A stretch of 64,000 bases of DNA from JAQVEM01 sp964610315. Its GTDB lineage: Bacteria; Actinomycetota; Humimicrobiia; Humimicrobiales; Humimicrobiaceae. The notes beneath the pieces are model-generated. The model worked only from the letters and a program-made list of their open reading frames with translations. It was not told the origin of the DNA and searched no databases. The position numbers and the translations under genes were made by a program. The stretch is taken from assembly GCA_964610315.1 (NCBI GenBank), contig CAZSVM010000009.1, forward strand, positions 1-64,000. Reading direction: 5' to 3'. Positions within the stretch are counted from its first letter, which is position 1. Each line of letters starts with the position of its first letter. Shown piece after piece: positions 24,887-33,620 of this stretch.

Positions 24887-25023
24887 ACCGCTTATTAAAC
24901 AAAAACAACTACAATTTATACTATTATAGAGATTAAATAAAATTATCGGTATATCAAAATCAGTGTACCATCGCTCATAAATTCCTCTCCATTAATTAAT
25001 TATTAAAATTCTTTTTAATTATC

Positions 25024-25075
25024 TTGACAAACACTTTTAAAACACTATACTGTATATAGTAGATATATACAGTAT
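25024..25075 (+). promoter_or_regulatory. promoter and 29-bp operator of the YtrA-type operon
   Basis: TTGACA (25024-25029) and TATACT (25046-25051), 16 bases apart, form a good sigma-A-type promoter. A perfect 12-5-12 inverted repeat (25047-25075; half-site ATACTGTATATA) begins inside the -10 box and covers the start site, 30 bases before the GntR gene. This is the expected position for autorepression by a YtrA-subfamily regulator. Confidence 0.8.
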
Positions 25076-25105
25076 CTACATTAGACACAGTACGGGGAGT
25101 TTGAT

Positions 25106-25483
25106 ATGAATATAATAATTTCCAACTCATCTGAGGATCCTATTTATGAGCAGATTATAAAACAGATAAAGAACCAGATAATAAACGGTGATCTTAAGGA
25201 AGGAGAAGCCCTCCCCTCCATAAGAAAATTAGCCAGAGAGTTAAGCATCAGCGTTATTACCACTAAAAGAGCATATGAAGAGCTGGAAAAAGAAGGATTT
25301 ATAGATACGGTGGGAGGCAAAGGCAGTTTTGTAGCCAGACAGAAGAAAGAATTCCTGAGGGAAAAGAAGATGAAATTGGTGGAAGAAAAACTGGCAGAAG
25401 CGGTATCCGAAGCAAAAATGTTGGATATCAAATTCAAGGATTTAAGTGAGATGTTATCAATATTGTACAGGGAGGAAGAATAA
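25106..25483 (+). CDS. GntR-family regulator, YtrA subfamily
   Basis: A 125-residue regulator. The GntR winged helix (~8-75) contains DPIYEQI (~11), LPSIRKLARELSIS (~41-54), TTKRAYEELEKEGFI (~57-71) and GKGSFVA (~75-81). The short C-terminal helical region (~85-125) is typical of the YtrA subfamily, whose genes stand in front of ABC transporters. Its stop overlaps the ATG of the ATPase gene (TAATG), so the two are coupled. It should repress the four-gene operon from the palindrome at 25047-25075; the ligand is unknown. Confidence 0.93.
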   Translation: MNIIISNSSEDPIYEQIIKQIKNQIINGDLKEGEALPSIRKLARELSISVITTKRAYEELEKEGFIDTVGGKGSFVARQKKEFLREKKMKLVEEKLAEAVSEAKMLDIKFKDLSEMLSILYREEE

Positions 25484-26364
25484 TGGAAAATATTCTGGAA
25501 ATCAAATCATTAAGAAAGAAATACCAGAACTTCACTTTAAAAGATGTTTCGTTTAATTTACCTTATGGCTATATTATGGGTCTGATCGGGCCAAACGGTG
25601 CAGGAAAAACTACCATAATAAAATTGATTATGAACCTCATAAAAAGAAATTCCGGGGAGGTCAGGGTATTCGGCAGGGATAATATCAAAGACGAGGTAGA
25701 AATAAAATCAAGAATAGGTTTTGTCTATGATATCCCTCCCTTCTATGAGCATCTCAGCCTGAATCAAAACAAAGCAATAGTTTCCCAGTTTTATCCGGAA
25801 TGGAACGAACCGCTGTTTAGAGAATACGCCAAAAAATTCGATCTTATTTTAAAAAGTAAATTCAGGACTCTATCAAGAGGAATGAAAATGAAATTCCAAC
25901 TGGCCCTGGCTCTTTCCCATAACGCGAATCTTGTAATTCTGGATGAACCCACCTCGGGTCTGGATCCGGTTTTCCGTCGAGAACTCCTGGAAATATTTTC
26001 GGAATTAATCCAGGATGAAAAAAAATCCATATTATTTTCCACTCACATAACCTCCGACCTGGACAGAATTGCGGATTTTGTCACCTTTATCAATAAGGGG
26101 AGCATAGTTTTTTCGGAAAACAAGGATTCGGTCCTGGAAAACTGGGGCATAGTAAAAGGTGGAAAGGAACTGCTCAACAAAGAAATAGAATCCCTTTTTT
26201 ACGGAATCAGAAGGCATGAATATGGTTTCGAAGCACTTACCCCTGACCTGAAAAAAATAAGGCAGAAGCTGAATAAAACCGCTATTTCTATCGAAAAACC
26301 TTCTCTGGAAGATATCATGTTTTTCATGGCCAATGGTAACGGAGAATATAATGTTTACACTTAG
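25483..26364 (+). CDS. ABC transporter ATP-binding protein (YtrB-like)
   Basis: A 293-residue ATPase with Walker A GPNGAGKT (36-43), an ABC signature in variant form (LSRGMKMKFQLALAL, ~127-141), Walker B LVILDEPTSGLDP (~147-159) and the H-loop STHITSDLDR (~185). The ABC-2-type permease genes that follow suggest export or a sensing role of the YtrBCDEF kind rather than uptake. It overlaps the GntR gene by one base and the next permease by 14 bases. The substrate is unknown; a cell-envelope stress role is possible by analogy with the Bacillus ytr operon. Confidence 0.92.
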   Translation: MENILEIKSLRKKYQNFTLKDVSFNLPYGYIMGLIGPNGAGKTTIIKLIMNLIKRNSGEVRVFGRDNIKDEVEIKSRIGFVYDIPPFYEHLSLNQNKAIVSQFYPEWNEPLFREYAKKFDLILKSKFRTLSRGMKMKFQLALALSHNANLVILDEPTSGLDPVFRRELLEIFSELIQDEKKSILFSTHITSDLDRIADFVTFINKGSIVFSENKDSVLENWGIVKGGKELLNKEIESLFYGIRRHEYGFEALTPDLKKIRQKLNKTAISIEKPSLEDIMFFMANGNGEYNVYT

Positions 26365-27073
26365 TTTAAAAGATCTCAAAATAGAAAAAATTCCACTCCT
26401 ATTAAACACAGCTTTCTGGGCTATTCTTAGTCCAACCTTGCTTCCTATAAGTATGGGGCTCTTTTTCCTTATAATTACTTTCGGATCTTTGATTACAGGC
26501 ATAATCCCCCTGAGTACCGAAATAAGAAATCAAACAGAAATTCTCTATGTAAGTCTTCCCATAAAAAGACGAACCATTGTGCTTTCCAAATATATATCTT
26601 CTCTGGTATTTGCCCTGGCAACCTTTACTTTTAGTGTTCTGTGGGCAGCAATACTGGATAAATACCTGCCCGGTTTAAATATAAACCTGTCCGGCAGTAT
26701 ATTCTCTATAGGTCTGCTTCCTTTTTTATTAATCGCAGTGATTATTATTTCCATTGTTATCCCCATAGTTATCAGATTCGGATTCATAACCTCAATAATC
26801 ATGAGTATTTTTATTATAATCATGGTTACTTTTGGATTTATTCTTGGTACAGCTTACCTGGTTTTACCGGACAGGAGCCTTGTAAATCCCGGCACCATTG
26901 GAACATTGCTGCCTCAATTTTTTAAAATTGAAAACCTTATTCAGCTTATAGAGCAGATTATGAGTCATTATGGAAATACTATTCCAATTCTTATTACAAT
27001 AGCCGCCATAATCCCTATTATTTTCTTATCCATAAAAATATCGGTCAAACTATTCTACCGGAAGGAGTTTTAG
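26351..27073 (+). CDS. ABC-2-type permease subunit
   Basis: A 240-residue membrane protein with six hydrophobic segments (roughly 12-50, 75-100, 115-135, 140-160 and the C-terminal 210-235), the ABC-2 pattern in which both TMD subunits are separate genes. The start at 26351 has GGAG seven bases upstream and is preferred to an in-frame codon at 26333 inside the ATPase gene. It is paralogous in layout to the next gene and probably forms a heterodimer with it. Confidence 0.82.
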   Translation: MFTLSLKDLKIEKIPLLLNTAFWAILSPTLLPISMGLFFLIITFGSLITGIIPLSTEIRNQTEILYVSLPIKRRTIVLSKYISSLVFALATFTFSVLWAAILDKYLPGLNINLSGSIFSIGLLPFLLIAVIIISIVIPIVIRFGFITSIIMSIFIIIMVTFGFILGTAYLVLPDRSLVNPGTIGTLLPQFFKIENLIQLIEQIMSHYGNTIPILITIAAIIPIIFLSIKISVKLFYRKEF

Positions 27074-27784
27074 ATGTTCAAACTTATAAAAAAAGATTTT
27101 ATATCCAGCCGCAATTCGCTACTGGTAAATTTTATACTTATGCTTGTAATCAGCGGAGTAATGATTAAACTGGCACCCTATGATTTTTTTCTGTTTATCA
27201 GTATTGTATACCTTATCTTAATGGTCATTACCCCTATAACAGTGGGTGAAAAAACCAGAACTGACGGATTGATTATCAGCCTTCCGGTGGGAAGATCAAA
27301 AATTGTTTACAGCAGGTATCTTTTTGCCCTGATAGTAACACTGGCTACAGTTTTAATAATTTTTTCCTATGGTTTTATACTGAATATGATTTTCACATCA
27401 TCATATACCGCTTTATCCGGATCCATATCTTTAAGTCTGGTTCTCTCGGTAATTTTCCTGGCCATCATAGCCAACTCCTTTTTTATTCCCTTTGCCTACC
27501 GTTTTGGCCAGATGGGACTTATGATTGGCCTGGCTGCCGTATTCCTTTTATCTACCATCCTGTTTATTTTTACCTCTGCCGGACTAAGGATTGAATTTCT
27601 TAAGAATACCCTGGGCGCATTCTTCATTAAGCTGGAACAGGGAGGTATATCAAATTTCATGAGGGCGATTTCTGACAGCATGGGAATCCCCTTAACTGCT
27701 CTATTAATAACTGGAATTACTGCTACTGCAGTATTTATATCTATAAGAATATCCCTGTTTATTTACAGTAGAAAAGAATTTTAG
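27074..27784 (+). CDS. ABC-2-type permease subunit
   Basis: A 236-residue membrane protein with six hydrophobic segments. The loop EKTRTDGLIISLPVGRSKIVYSRY (~58-81; landmark LPVGRS) matches the corresponding loop of the preceding permease (LPIKRR), typical of ABC-2_membrane_5-like proteins. The ATG follows the previous stop directly (TAGATG) and the two are surely coupled. It ends the operon and converges with potA across 14 bases without a visible terminator. Confidence 0.82.
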   Translation: MFKLIKKDFISSRNSLLVNFILMLVISGVMIKLAPYDFFLFISIVYLILMVITPITVGEKTRTDGLIISLPVGRSKIVYSRYLFALIVTLATVLIIFSYGFILNMIFTSSYTALSGSISLSLVLSVIFLAIIANSFFIPFAYRFGQMGLMIGLAAVFLLSTILFIFTSAGLRIEFLKNTLGAFFIKLEQGGISNFMRAISDSMGIPLTALLITGITATAVFISIRISLFIYSRKEF

Positions 27785-27798
27785 AAAGTAAGGAAAAA

Positions 27799-28920
27799 TC
27801 AACGCTCCAGAAGAATACCGTCGCTATAATCCCAATAAAATAGAAGATTGCTGCCCTCCCTGAATCGCGGCAGACTTCCATCATTTTTTACTTCTATTTT
27901 TATTTCTCCTAAATCTGCGGAGTCAACTTCTATTCTTATATCCGGCCCCTCAAAGGTGATAGATTTTACTTTCCCTTCAAAACAATTCTTATTCGAACGA
28001 AACTTCCCGGTTACATTTATTTTTTCCGGCCTTATAAAAAACACGGGAGGAATCATTTTACGATCATGCTCGGCAGTCTTTATTTCTTTTAAATCACAAC
28101 CATCATCTTTTTTTAAATTATTCTTTAAAATAATTCTGCCGTTTTTCTTACTTTCCAATATGAATGTATGATTTTCTTTTTTTATGGAAGAGACCGGTAT
28201 GAAATTTCCTGCCCCTATGAAATCGGCGGTAAATATACTCCTGGGGCAATTATAAATAGAATCGGGACTCCCTATTTGAATTATAAATCCTTCATTCATA
28301 ACCGCTATGCTATCGGACATAATGAGAGCTTCACTCTGGTCATGGGTTACATACAGAAAAGTGGTGCCAATTCTTCTCTGAATTTCTTTAAGCTCATACT
28401 GCATTGAAATTTTAAGTTTCTTATCCAGTGAAGCCAGAGGTTCGTCAAGAAGAAGAATCTTTGGTTTAACTATCAGAGACCTCGCCAGCGCCACTCTCTG
28501 CTGCTGACCGCCGGATAGCTCCGTAATTCTTCTTTCCTGGAATCCTTTAAGATTCACTATATCAAGAATACTGCCAAGCTCCTTTTCTATCCTTTCACCG
28601 GAAAATCTTCTCTTCCTGAGCCCGTAGATTATATTTTCCCTTACATTCATATGAGGAAATAGAGCAAGATTTTGAAAAACCATAGCCGTATCCCTCCTGT
28701 TTGGCGGAACACCTTTCATATTTTTACCATCGATTACAACTGTTCCTTCATCCTGCTCTATAAATCCTCCCAGGATTCTTAAAATGGTGGTTTTACCACA
28801 GCCGGAAGGGCCCAGAAGGGAAAAAAATTCTCCTTCTTTAACCCTGAAGTTGACCTTACTGATGGCCAGAATGTTGCCGTAACTTTTCGATATATTTTCT
28901 ACCCGAACAATATAATTCAT
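27799..28920 (-). CDS. potA: polyamine ABC transporter ATP-binding protein PotA
   Basis: A 373-residue ATPase with Walker A GPSGCGKT (38-45), signature LSGGQQQR (~138-145), Walker B LLLDEPLASLD (~158-168), the D-loop and H-loop VTHDQSEAL (~192-200), and a C-terminal TOBE regulatory domain (~280-370). It energises import of spermidine/putrescine with PotB, PotC and PotD, whose genes precede it. The TOBE region is longer and more Lys-rich than usual (~245-285). It is the last gene of the operon. Confidence 0.93.
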   Translation of the reverse strand: MNYIVRVENISKSYGNILAISKVNFRVKEGEFFSLLGPSGCGKTTILRILGGFIEQDEGTVVIDGKNMKGVPPNRRDTAMVFQNLALFPHMNVRENIIYGLRKRRFSGERIEKELGSILDIVNLKGFQERRITELSGGQQQRVALARSLIVKPKILLLDEPLASLDKKLKISMQYELKEIQRRIGTTFLYVTHDQSEALIMSDSIAVMNEGFIIQIGSPDSIYNCPRSIFTADFIGAGNFIPVSSIKKENHTFILESKKNGRIILKNNLKKDDGCDLKEIKTAEHDRKMIPPVFFIRPEKINVTGKFRSNKNCFEGKVKSITFEGPDIRIEVDSADLGEIKIEVKNDGSLPRFREGSNLLFYWDYSDGILLER

Positions 28921-28941
28921 AAGATATAAAAATATTTTAAT

Positions 28942-30033
28942 CTAGTCCGTAGTGGAAAGTTCTTCCCAGAAATTATTATAAGCTTCTACTACCGATTCAG
29001 GAAAATTAAGCTGCCATACCAGTTTGTCCAGTTCTTCATCGGTGTATACATAAAGATTTTTATCTATTCCTTCAGCCAGATCAATGGAGCCCTTTACGGT
29101 TGTGGTATAACCGCCTTCAGTAACTACCATAGCCGCAACATCGGTTCCAAGCATAAAATTAATAAACTCATGTGCCCCTTCGGCATTTAGGGCACTGGAT
29201 GGAATCATAAAAGTATCTGTCCAGCCAAAGCCGCCGGTCGAAGGAAGCAGGTAGGTAAATTTGGGATCGGAGGTTTCCAGTTTTCTGCCGCCGCCGTCCC
29301 AGATATGACTTACCCACACTTCTTCATTGTTCATCAGATCCAGTATTTCAGCACCAGTATTATAGAACTTAAGCACATTATCTTTAAGTTCAATTGCTTT
29401 GTCCCTTATACTTTCCAGTGTTGCCTGGGTATCGGTAAGCAGATTTTCCCTGGGTATTCCCATAAGATCCAGGCATATCATCAGGGATTCTGCAGAATTC
29501 CTGGAAGATACTCTTCCTTTAAGATCGGGATCGAATAATATCTCCCAGCCCATTCCCTCCAGTGAACCTGTATATTTTTCCGTATTTACCACTATACCGC
29601 TGGTTCCAAATACATAGGGAATAACATAAGTATCTCCGGAGCCCATCCGTTCGCCGTTCCACATGCTCCAGTCCTGGCCCTTAAAAGCATCGGATACATT
29701 TGCGTAATTGGGAATCTTGTTCATATCCAGAGGCTGTGCAAGATTTTCGGTATAGAACCGGTTTACCTGGTTCTGGGTAGGCATTATAACATCTGCCTGC
29801 CCCCCGCCTTTAAGCAGGGTAAACATCTCATCATTTCCGGTAATAAGGTTGATTTTTAAGTTTATCCCGGTTTCCTGTTCAAACATCCCGGCCACATCTT
29901 CCGGCAAATATCCTTCCCAGACATAAACAACCAGTTCTTTCGGTGCTGCTTCCTTTTTACAGGCAGGAACAATCGATACCGATAATAAAAGAATCACAAT
30001 CAGTAAAAATGTGGAAAATTTTCCAATTCTCAT
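28942..30033 (-). CDS. potD: spermidine/putrescine-binding lipoprotein PotD
   Basis: A 363-residue solute-binding protein. The lipoprotein signal ends at IVPAC (Cys25). The mature part begins with ELVVYVWEGYLPEDVAGMFE (landmark VWEGYL), the PotD/PotF opening. Conserved aromatic and acidic ligand positions appear in TPSTGGFGWTDTFMIP-like segments (~262-280; landmarks GGFGWTD and MIPSSALN). It binds polyamine outside the membrane and delivers it to PotBC. Nine bases separate it from potC upstream. Polyamine versus another cationic amine is judged from operon and family only. Confidence 0.92.
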   Translation of the reverse strand: MRIGKFSTFLLIVILLLSVSIVPACKKEAAPKELVVYVWEGYLPEDVAGMFEQETGINLKINLITGNDEMFTLLKGGGQADVIMPTQNQVNRFYTENLAQPLDMNKIPNYANVSDAFKGQDWSMWNGERMGSGDTYVIPYVFGTSGIVVNTEKYTGSLEGMGWEILFDPDLKGRVSSRNSAESLMICLDLMGIPRENLLTDTQATLESIRDKAIELKDNVLKFYNTGAEILDLMNNEEVWVSHIWDGGGRKLETSDPKFTYLLPSTGGFGWTDTFMIPSSALNAEGAHEFINFMLGTDVAAMVVTEGGYTTTVKGSIDLAEGIDKNLYVYTDEELDKLVWQLNFPESVVEAYNNFWEELSTTD

Positions 30034-30043
30034 ATCTTACTCC

Positions 30044-30844
30044 TTACTTCCTTTCTTTCATTAAGATTTTATTATATATTTTTCTGCTAGCCAGCAGAAG
30101 TGCAATCACACTTAAAGTAAACAAAGTAATAAGGACTGATATAACATTGACTTTTGGTGAAATACCAAACCTGAGCTGTGAAAATATGTAAACCGGCAGA
30201 GTCAGATTACCTCCCACCAGGAAATAAGTCACTATAAACTCATTCCAACTAATCATAAATGCAAATAGCCATCCAGCAATTATAGCCGGCAGTATAATAG
30301 GAAAAACTATGTCTTTTACGCTAGAAAACCAGCTTGCTCCCAGATTAACTGCCGCCTCCTGCAAATTCAGAGGCATTCCTTCAATCCTGCCCATAAGTAT
30401 CAAAAATACATAACTCATACTTATAGAAACATGAGAGACAATAACCACCGGTATTCCCAAGGGAATATTTATGCTTCTAAAAAATACCAGCGAGGATATA
30501 CCAATAGTCAAACTGGGCATCAGTACCGGAAGTATAAGCAGAGTCAAAAAACCTCCCATTCTTCTGGCCAGCCCTTTTAAAAGACCTATAGACAGGAGGG
30601 TTGCCAGTATAGTGGATATGGTCGCTGATGATACTGCAATTATGACACTGTTTTTGATGGCTTCCTTTGCCAGTCTGTCGCCGGCAAGTTCCGCAAACCA
30701 TTTCCAGGTAAAACCTTTTAAGGGAAAGCTGTAACCCTCACCGCTGTTCCAGGCAAAAATAAAGATAAGTATAATGGGAATAAAAATATACAGGAAAAAA
30801 AGAGCCGTATATATAGTTAAAATTATCGATCTTTTACTTTTCAT
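30044..30844 (-). CDS. potC: polyamine ABC transporter permease PotC
   Basis: A 266-residue membrane protein with six predicted segments. The EAA loop appears as LQEAAVNLGASWFSSVKDIVFPIILP (~170-195; landmarks EAA and G nine residues on), the docking site for PotA. It follows potB by 22 bases. With PotB it forms the channel of the importer. Confidence 0.92.
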   Translation of the reverse strand: MKSKRSIILTIYTALFFLYIFIPIILIFIFAWNSGEGYSFPLKGFTWKWFAELAGDRLAKEAIKNSVIIAVSSATISTILATLLSIGLLKGLARRMGGFLTLLILPVLMPSLTIGISSLVFFRSINIPLGIPVVIVSHVSISMSYVFLILMGRIEGMPLNLQEAAVNLGASWFSSVKDIVFPIILPAIIAGWLFAFMISWNEFIVTYFLVGGNLTLPVYIFSQLRFGISPKVNVISVLITLFTLSVIALLLASRKIYNKILMKERK

Positions 30845-30866
30845 ATTTCATAAATAATTATTTAAT

Positions 30867-31730
30867 TCAAAGGTTTTCCCTGCTTTTATAAATTGACTCC
30901 AGCCCGAATATTTTTGAATAAAATAACACCAGGGCTATGGAAAGAACAGCCAGAGCTAGAGTAAAGGCGGAACCGAAGTTCCAGTTGCCTACTTTACTGA
31001 ACTGGTTTTCTATAATGTTTCCAATCATTACTGAATCGGTTCCGCCCAGTATGGCCGGTATGGCAAAAGAGCCCAGAGCAGGTATAAAGACCAGCAGTGT
31101 ACCGGCAAAAATTCCGGTAAGACTTAATCTAAAAGTTATATCGAAAAATGCTCTCACTTTTGATGCTCCCAGATCCATAGATGCCTCTGTAAGGGAATCA
31201 TCAATCTTTAAAATAGAAGCATACAAAGGAAGCACCATCATTGGAGTATAAGCATATATCAGCCCCAGTAAGACAGCAGTCTGACTGTATAATATTCTAA
31301 CCGGTTCATCGATAATCCTCAGCCACAAAAGCAGCTGATTTAATACCCCGTTTTCGGAAAGCAGAAGTTTCCAGGCAAAAGTCCTTATCAGGTAATTTAT
31401 CCAGAAGGGTATCATTAGAACTACTATAAGTACCTTATCGAACCTGGTTCTTTTGGCCAGGAAAAATGCAATGGGGTAAGAAAATATTATTGAAAATACA
31501 GTAGTAAGAAAGCTTATTTTAAGCGATCTCAACAGTATTACAAAATAATATTTTCTCTGAAAAATGATAATAAAATTCTGCAGGGTAAATTTTACCGGCT
31601 CTCCTGAAATAAGAGTCTGGCTGGTTACAGCATAAATTAGAATTACCGATAAGGGGAGCAGGAAGAAAATGGAAAACCATATCAGCCCCGGGTAAATAAG
31701 GGTTTTATTTTTCCTTCTTATGACATTCAT
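30867..31730 (-). CDS. potB: polyamine ABC transporter permease PotB
   Basis: A 287-residue membrane protein with six predicted segments. The EAA loop is LTEASMDLGASKVRAFFDITF (landmark EASMDLGA, ~183-190). The PotB-typical segment PFWINYLIRTFAWKLLL (~108-124) is clear. It is the first gene of the potBCDA operon; the promoter should lie in the 270-base AT-rich gap to its right. Confidence 0.93.
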   Translation of the reverse strand: MNVIRRKNKTLIYPGLIWFSIFFLLPLSVILIYAVTSQTLISGEPVKFTLQNFIIIFQRKYYFVILLRSLKISFLTTVFSIIFSYPIAFFLAKRTRFDKVLIVVLMIPFWINYLIRTFAWKLLLSENGVLNQLLLWLRIIDEPVRILYSQTAVLLGLIYAYTPMMVLPLYASILKIDDSLTEASMDLGASKVRAFFDITFRLSLTGIFAGTLLVFIPALGSFAIPAILGGTDSVMIGNIIENQFSKVGNWNFGSAFTLALAVLSIALVLFYSKIFGLESIYKSRENL

Positions 31731-32004
31731 AAATCCGTTTTTAGCAGTTAATGGAATTTTAAAAACTTATTAATTAATTAAATTTTACCAGATATTCCAG
31801 TTTCAAACTACGGATATATGACATAACTACTAAACTGGCTTATTATCATTTAAATATTAATTTTTTACCAAATTAATAATAATCGGCATTACTATCCTAT
31901 ATTTAAATTAAAAATTTTAAATAAGGTCGAAATATTCTACTACTAAAAATGTTATAATGTAACCTTAAAAATAAATAAAATTTTAAACACTTCCTCCAAA
32001 ACTT
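31731..32004. promoter_or_regulatory. divergent intergenic region, potB / ATP-cone nuclease
   Basis: A 274-base AT-rich gap between divergent genes. On the plus strand an extended -10 (TGT-TATAAT, TATAAT at 31953-31958) sits about 47 bases before the ATG at 32005. The minus-strand potB promoter must also be here, but no clear -35/-10 pair stands out. I see no terminator or RNA gene. Confidence 0.45.
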
Positions 32005-32838
32005 ATGAAAAAAAATATTATTAAAGCAGACGGCAGAAGCGAACCATTCGATGAACAAAAAATAAACCGGTCCTTTATAAAAGCCGGTGCTTCTCCGGAG
32101 ATAGCCAGGGAAGCCACTAAAACAATCTACCGGAAAATTAGAAATAATATGAATACCAATGAAATTTTCAACAAGGCTTTAGATCATCTAAAGATACTCG
32201 AGCCAAAAGTGGCACTAAAATATTCTCTCAGAAGAGCTATTATGGATATGGGACCGGAGGGATTCGTTTTCGAAAAATATACAGCGAGAATTCTAAAAGA
32301 ATATGGCTTTACCGTAGAAGTAGGGCAATTTCTAAACGGATATTGTGTCGAACATGAAGTTGATGTAGTGGCAAAAAAAGGAGACAGAATCTGTTTGGTT
32401 GAGTGCAAGTATCATAATTCACCGGGGATAAAATCCGATATAAAAACTGCCCTCTATGTACACAGCAGATTTCTGGATATTGACAAAGCCTATAGAAAGA
32501 GCAACAAGACCAACCACAGTCCTATTGAAGCCTGGCTGGTTACTAATACAAAATGTTCATCTGATGCTATAAAATATGCCAGCTGTGTAAATTTAAAAAT
32601 CCTGGCATGGCATTACCCAAAAGTAGAAAACCTGCAGTATTTTATTGAAACCAGGAAACTTTATCCCATAAGCATTCTGCCCACAATTACCGGAAAACAG
32701 AAAGAAAGACTCTTTGATTCCAATATTATTATGGTAAGGGAACTGGCAAATTACGGAATAGATAACCTGGCCGAACTTTTGTCCATAAACTACCGGAGAG
32801 CAGAAAAAATCCTAAATGAAATAAAATTAATTATATAA
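32005..32838 (+). CDS. ATP-cone domain fused to PD-(D/E)XK (Mrr-like) nuclease domain
   Basis: A 277-residue protein. Residues ~3-88 are an ATP-cone, the nucleotide-sensing domain of ribonucleotide reductases and NrdR (IIKADGRSEPFDEQKINRS landmark region, then LKYSLRRAI). Residues ~88-210 are a restriction-endonuclease fold with Glu90, Asp120 (HEVDVV) and Glu133-x-Lys135 (VECKYH), the PD-(D/E)XK triad. The C-terminal ~60 residues end in a helix-hairpin-helix-like element (ELANYGIDNLAELLSI). I recall similar architectures in databases, without a known function. An ATP- or dATP-controlled DNA nuclease is a guess. The ribosome site is weak. Confidence 0.82.
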   Translation: MKKNIIKADGRSEPFDEQKINRSFIKAGASPEIAREATKTIYRKIRNNMNTNEIFNKALDHLKILEPKVALKYSLRRAIMDMGPEGFVFEKYTARILKEYGFTVEVGQFLNGYCVEHEVDVVAKKGDRICLVECKYHNSPGIKSDIKTALYVHSRFLDIDKAYRKSNKTNHSPIEAWLVTNTKCSSDAIKYASCVNLKILAWHYPKVENLQYFIETRKLYPISILPTITGKQKERLFDSNIIMVRELANYGIDNLAELLSINYRRAEKILNEIKLII

Positions 32839-32849
32839 AGGTAAGTTTC

Positions 32850-33620
32850 TTAATCCTGCCTGTTGAATAAAAATGCTCCCAGTATACTAAATATTATAAT
32901 CAAAGATAACAGTACTACGATATCCAGCCACAGAGGGTATAGCCGCAGGGAAACATCATTCAGCAGTGCAAATCTCATAGCATCGATTCCGTAAGAAAGA
33001 GGGTTGACTTTAGAAACTATGTTAATCCACCTTACCGTACTATTCAGAGGGAAAAGAGCCCCGGAAAGGAAAAACATAGGCATAAGCAAAAAATTGGTAA
33101 TCACCTGAAAAGCCTGCATGGATTTTATTATGGAAGCCAGTATAATTCCCATAGTGGAGATGGTCATTGCCACCAGGAACATGATACCCAGTACTTTAAA
33201 AAATATTACAAAGGTTATGGGTATATGAAGGAATGGACTGAAAAGCAGTATTATAGAGCCCTGGATCATAGCCACAGTAGAGCCCCCCAGTAGTTTCCCC
33301 ACTACAATAGAAGTCCTGGAGACGGGCGCTACTAGAATTTCTCTTAAGAATCCGAATTCCCTGTCCCAGACAATGGACATAGCACTGAAAAAAGAAGTGA
33401 AAAGGACGGTCATCCCTACAATACCGGGAAACATAAAGTTCAGGAATTGCGTGCCGCCCCCTCCTCCAAAGACACTGAAGGAGCTGGCAATTCCGGTTCC
33501 CAGAACGAACAGAAACAGGATGGGCTGAGCAAAGGAGCCGATTATCCTGGGTTTGTCCCTAAAATATCTTTTAAGATCCCTTAACCATACCGTATATATT
33601 CCAATTAATTCCTTTTTCAA
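32850..33620 (-). CDS. ABC-2 exporter permease (DrrB-like)
   Basis: A 256-residue membrane protein of the ABC-2/DrrB family. After a short cytoplasmic start (DLKRYFRDKPRIIGSF, ~15-30) come six hydrophobic segments. The conserved cytoplasmic segment VWDREFGFLREILVAPVSR (~84-102) and the late FFLSGALFPL motif (~187-196) are typical of drug or lipid exporters. It overlaps the ATPase gene by four bases. A PadR regulator heads the operon, which points to inducible drug-type efflux. Confidence 0.9.
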   Translation of the reverse strand: MKKELIGIYTVWLRDLKRYFRDKPRIIGSFAQPILFLFVLGTGIASSFSVFGGGGGTQFLNFMFPGIVGMTVLFTSFFSAMSIVWDREFGFLREILVAPVSRTSIVVGKLLGGSTVAMIQGSIILLFSPFLHIPITFVIFFKVLGIMFLVAMTISTMGIILASIIKSMQAFQVITNFLLMPMFFLSGALFPLNSTVRWINIVSKVNPLSYGIDAMRFALLNDVSLRLYPLWLDIVVLLSLIIIFSILGAFLFNRQD

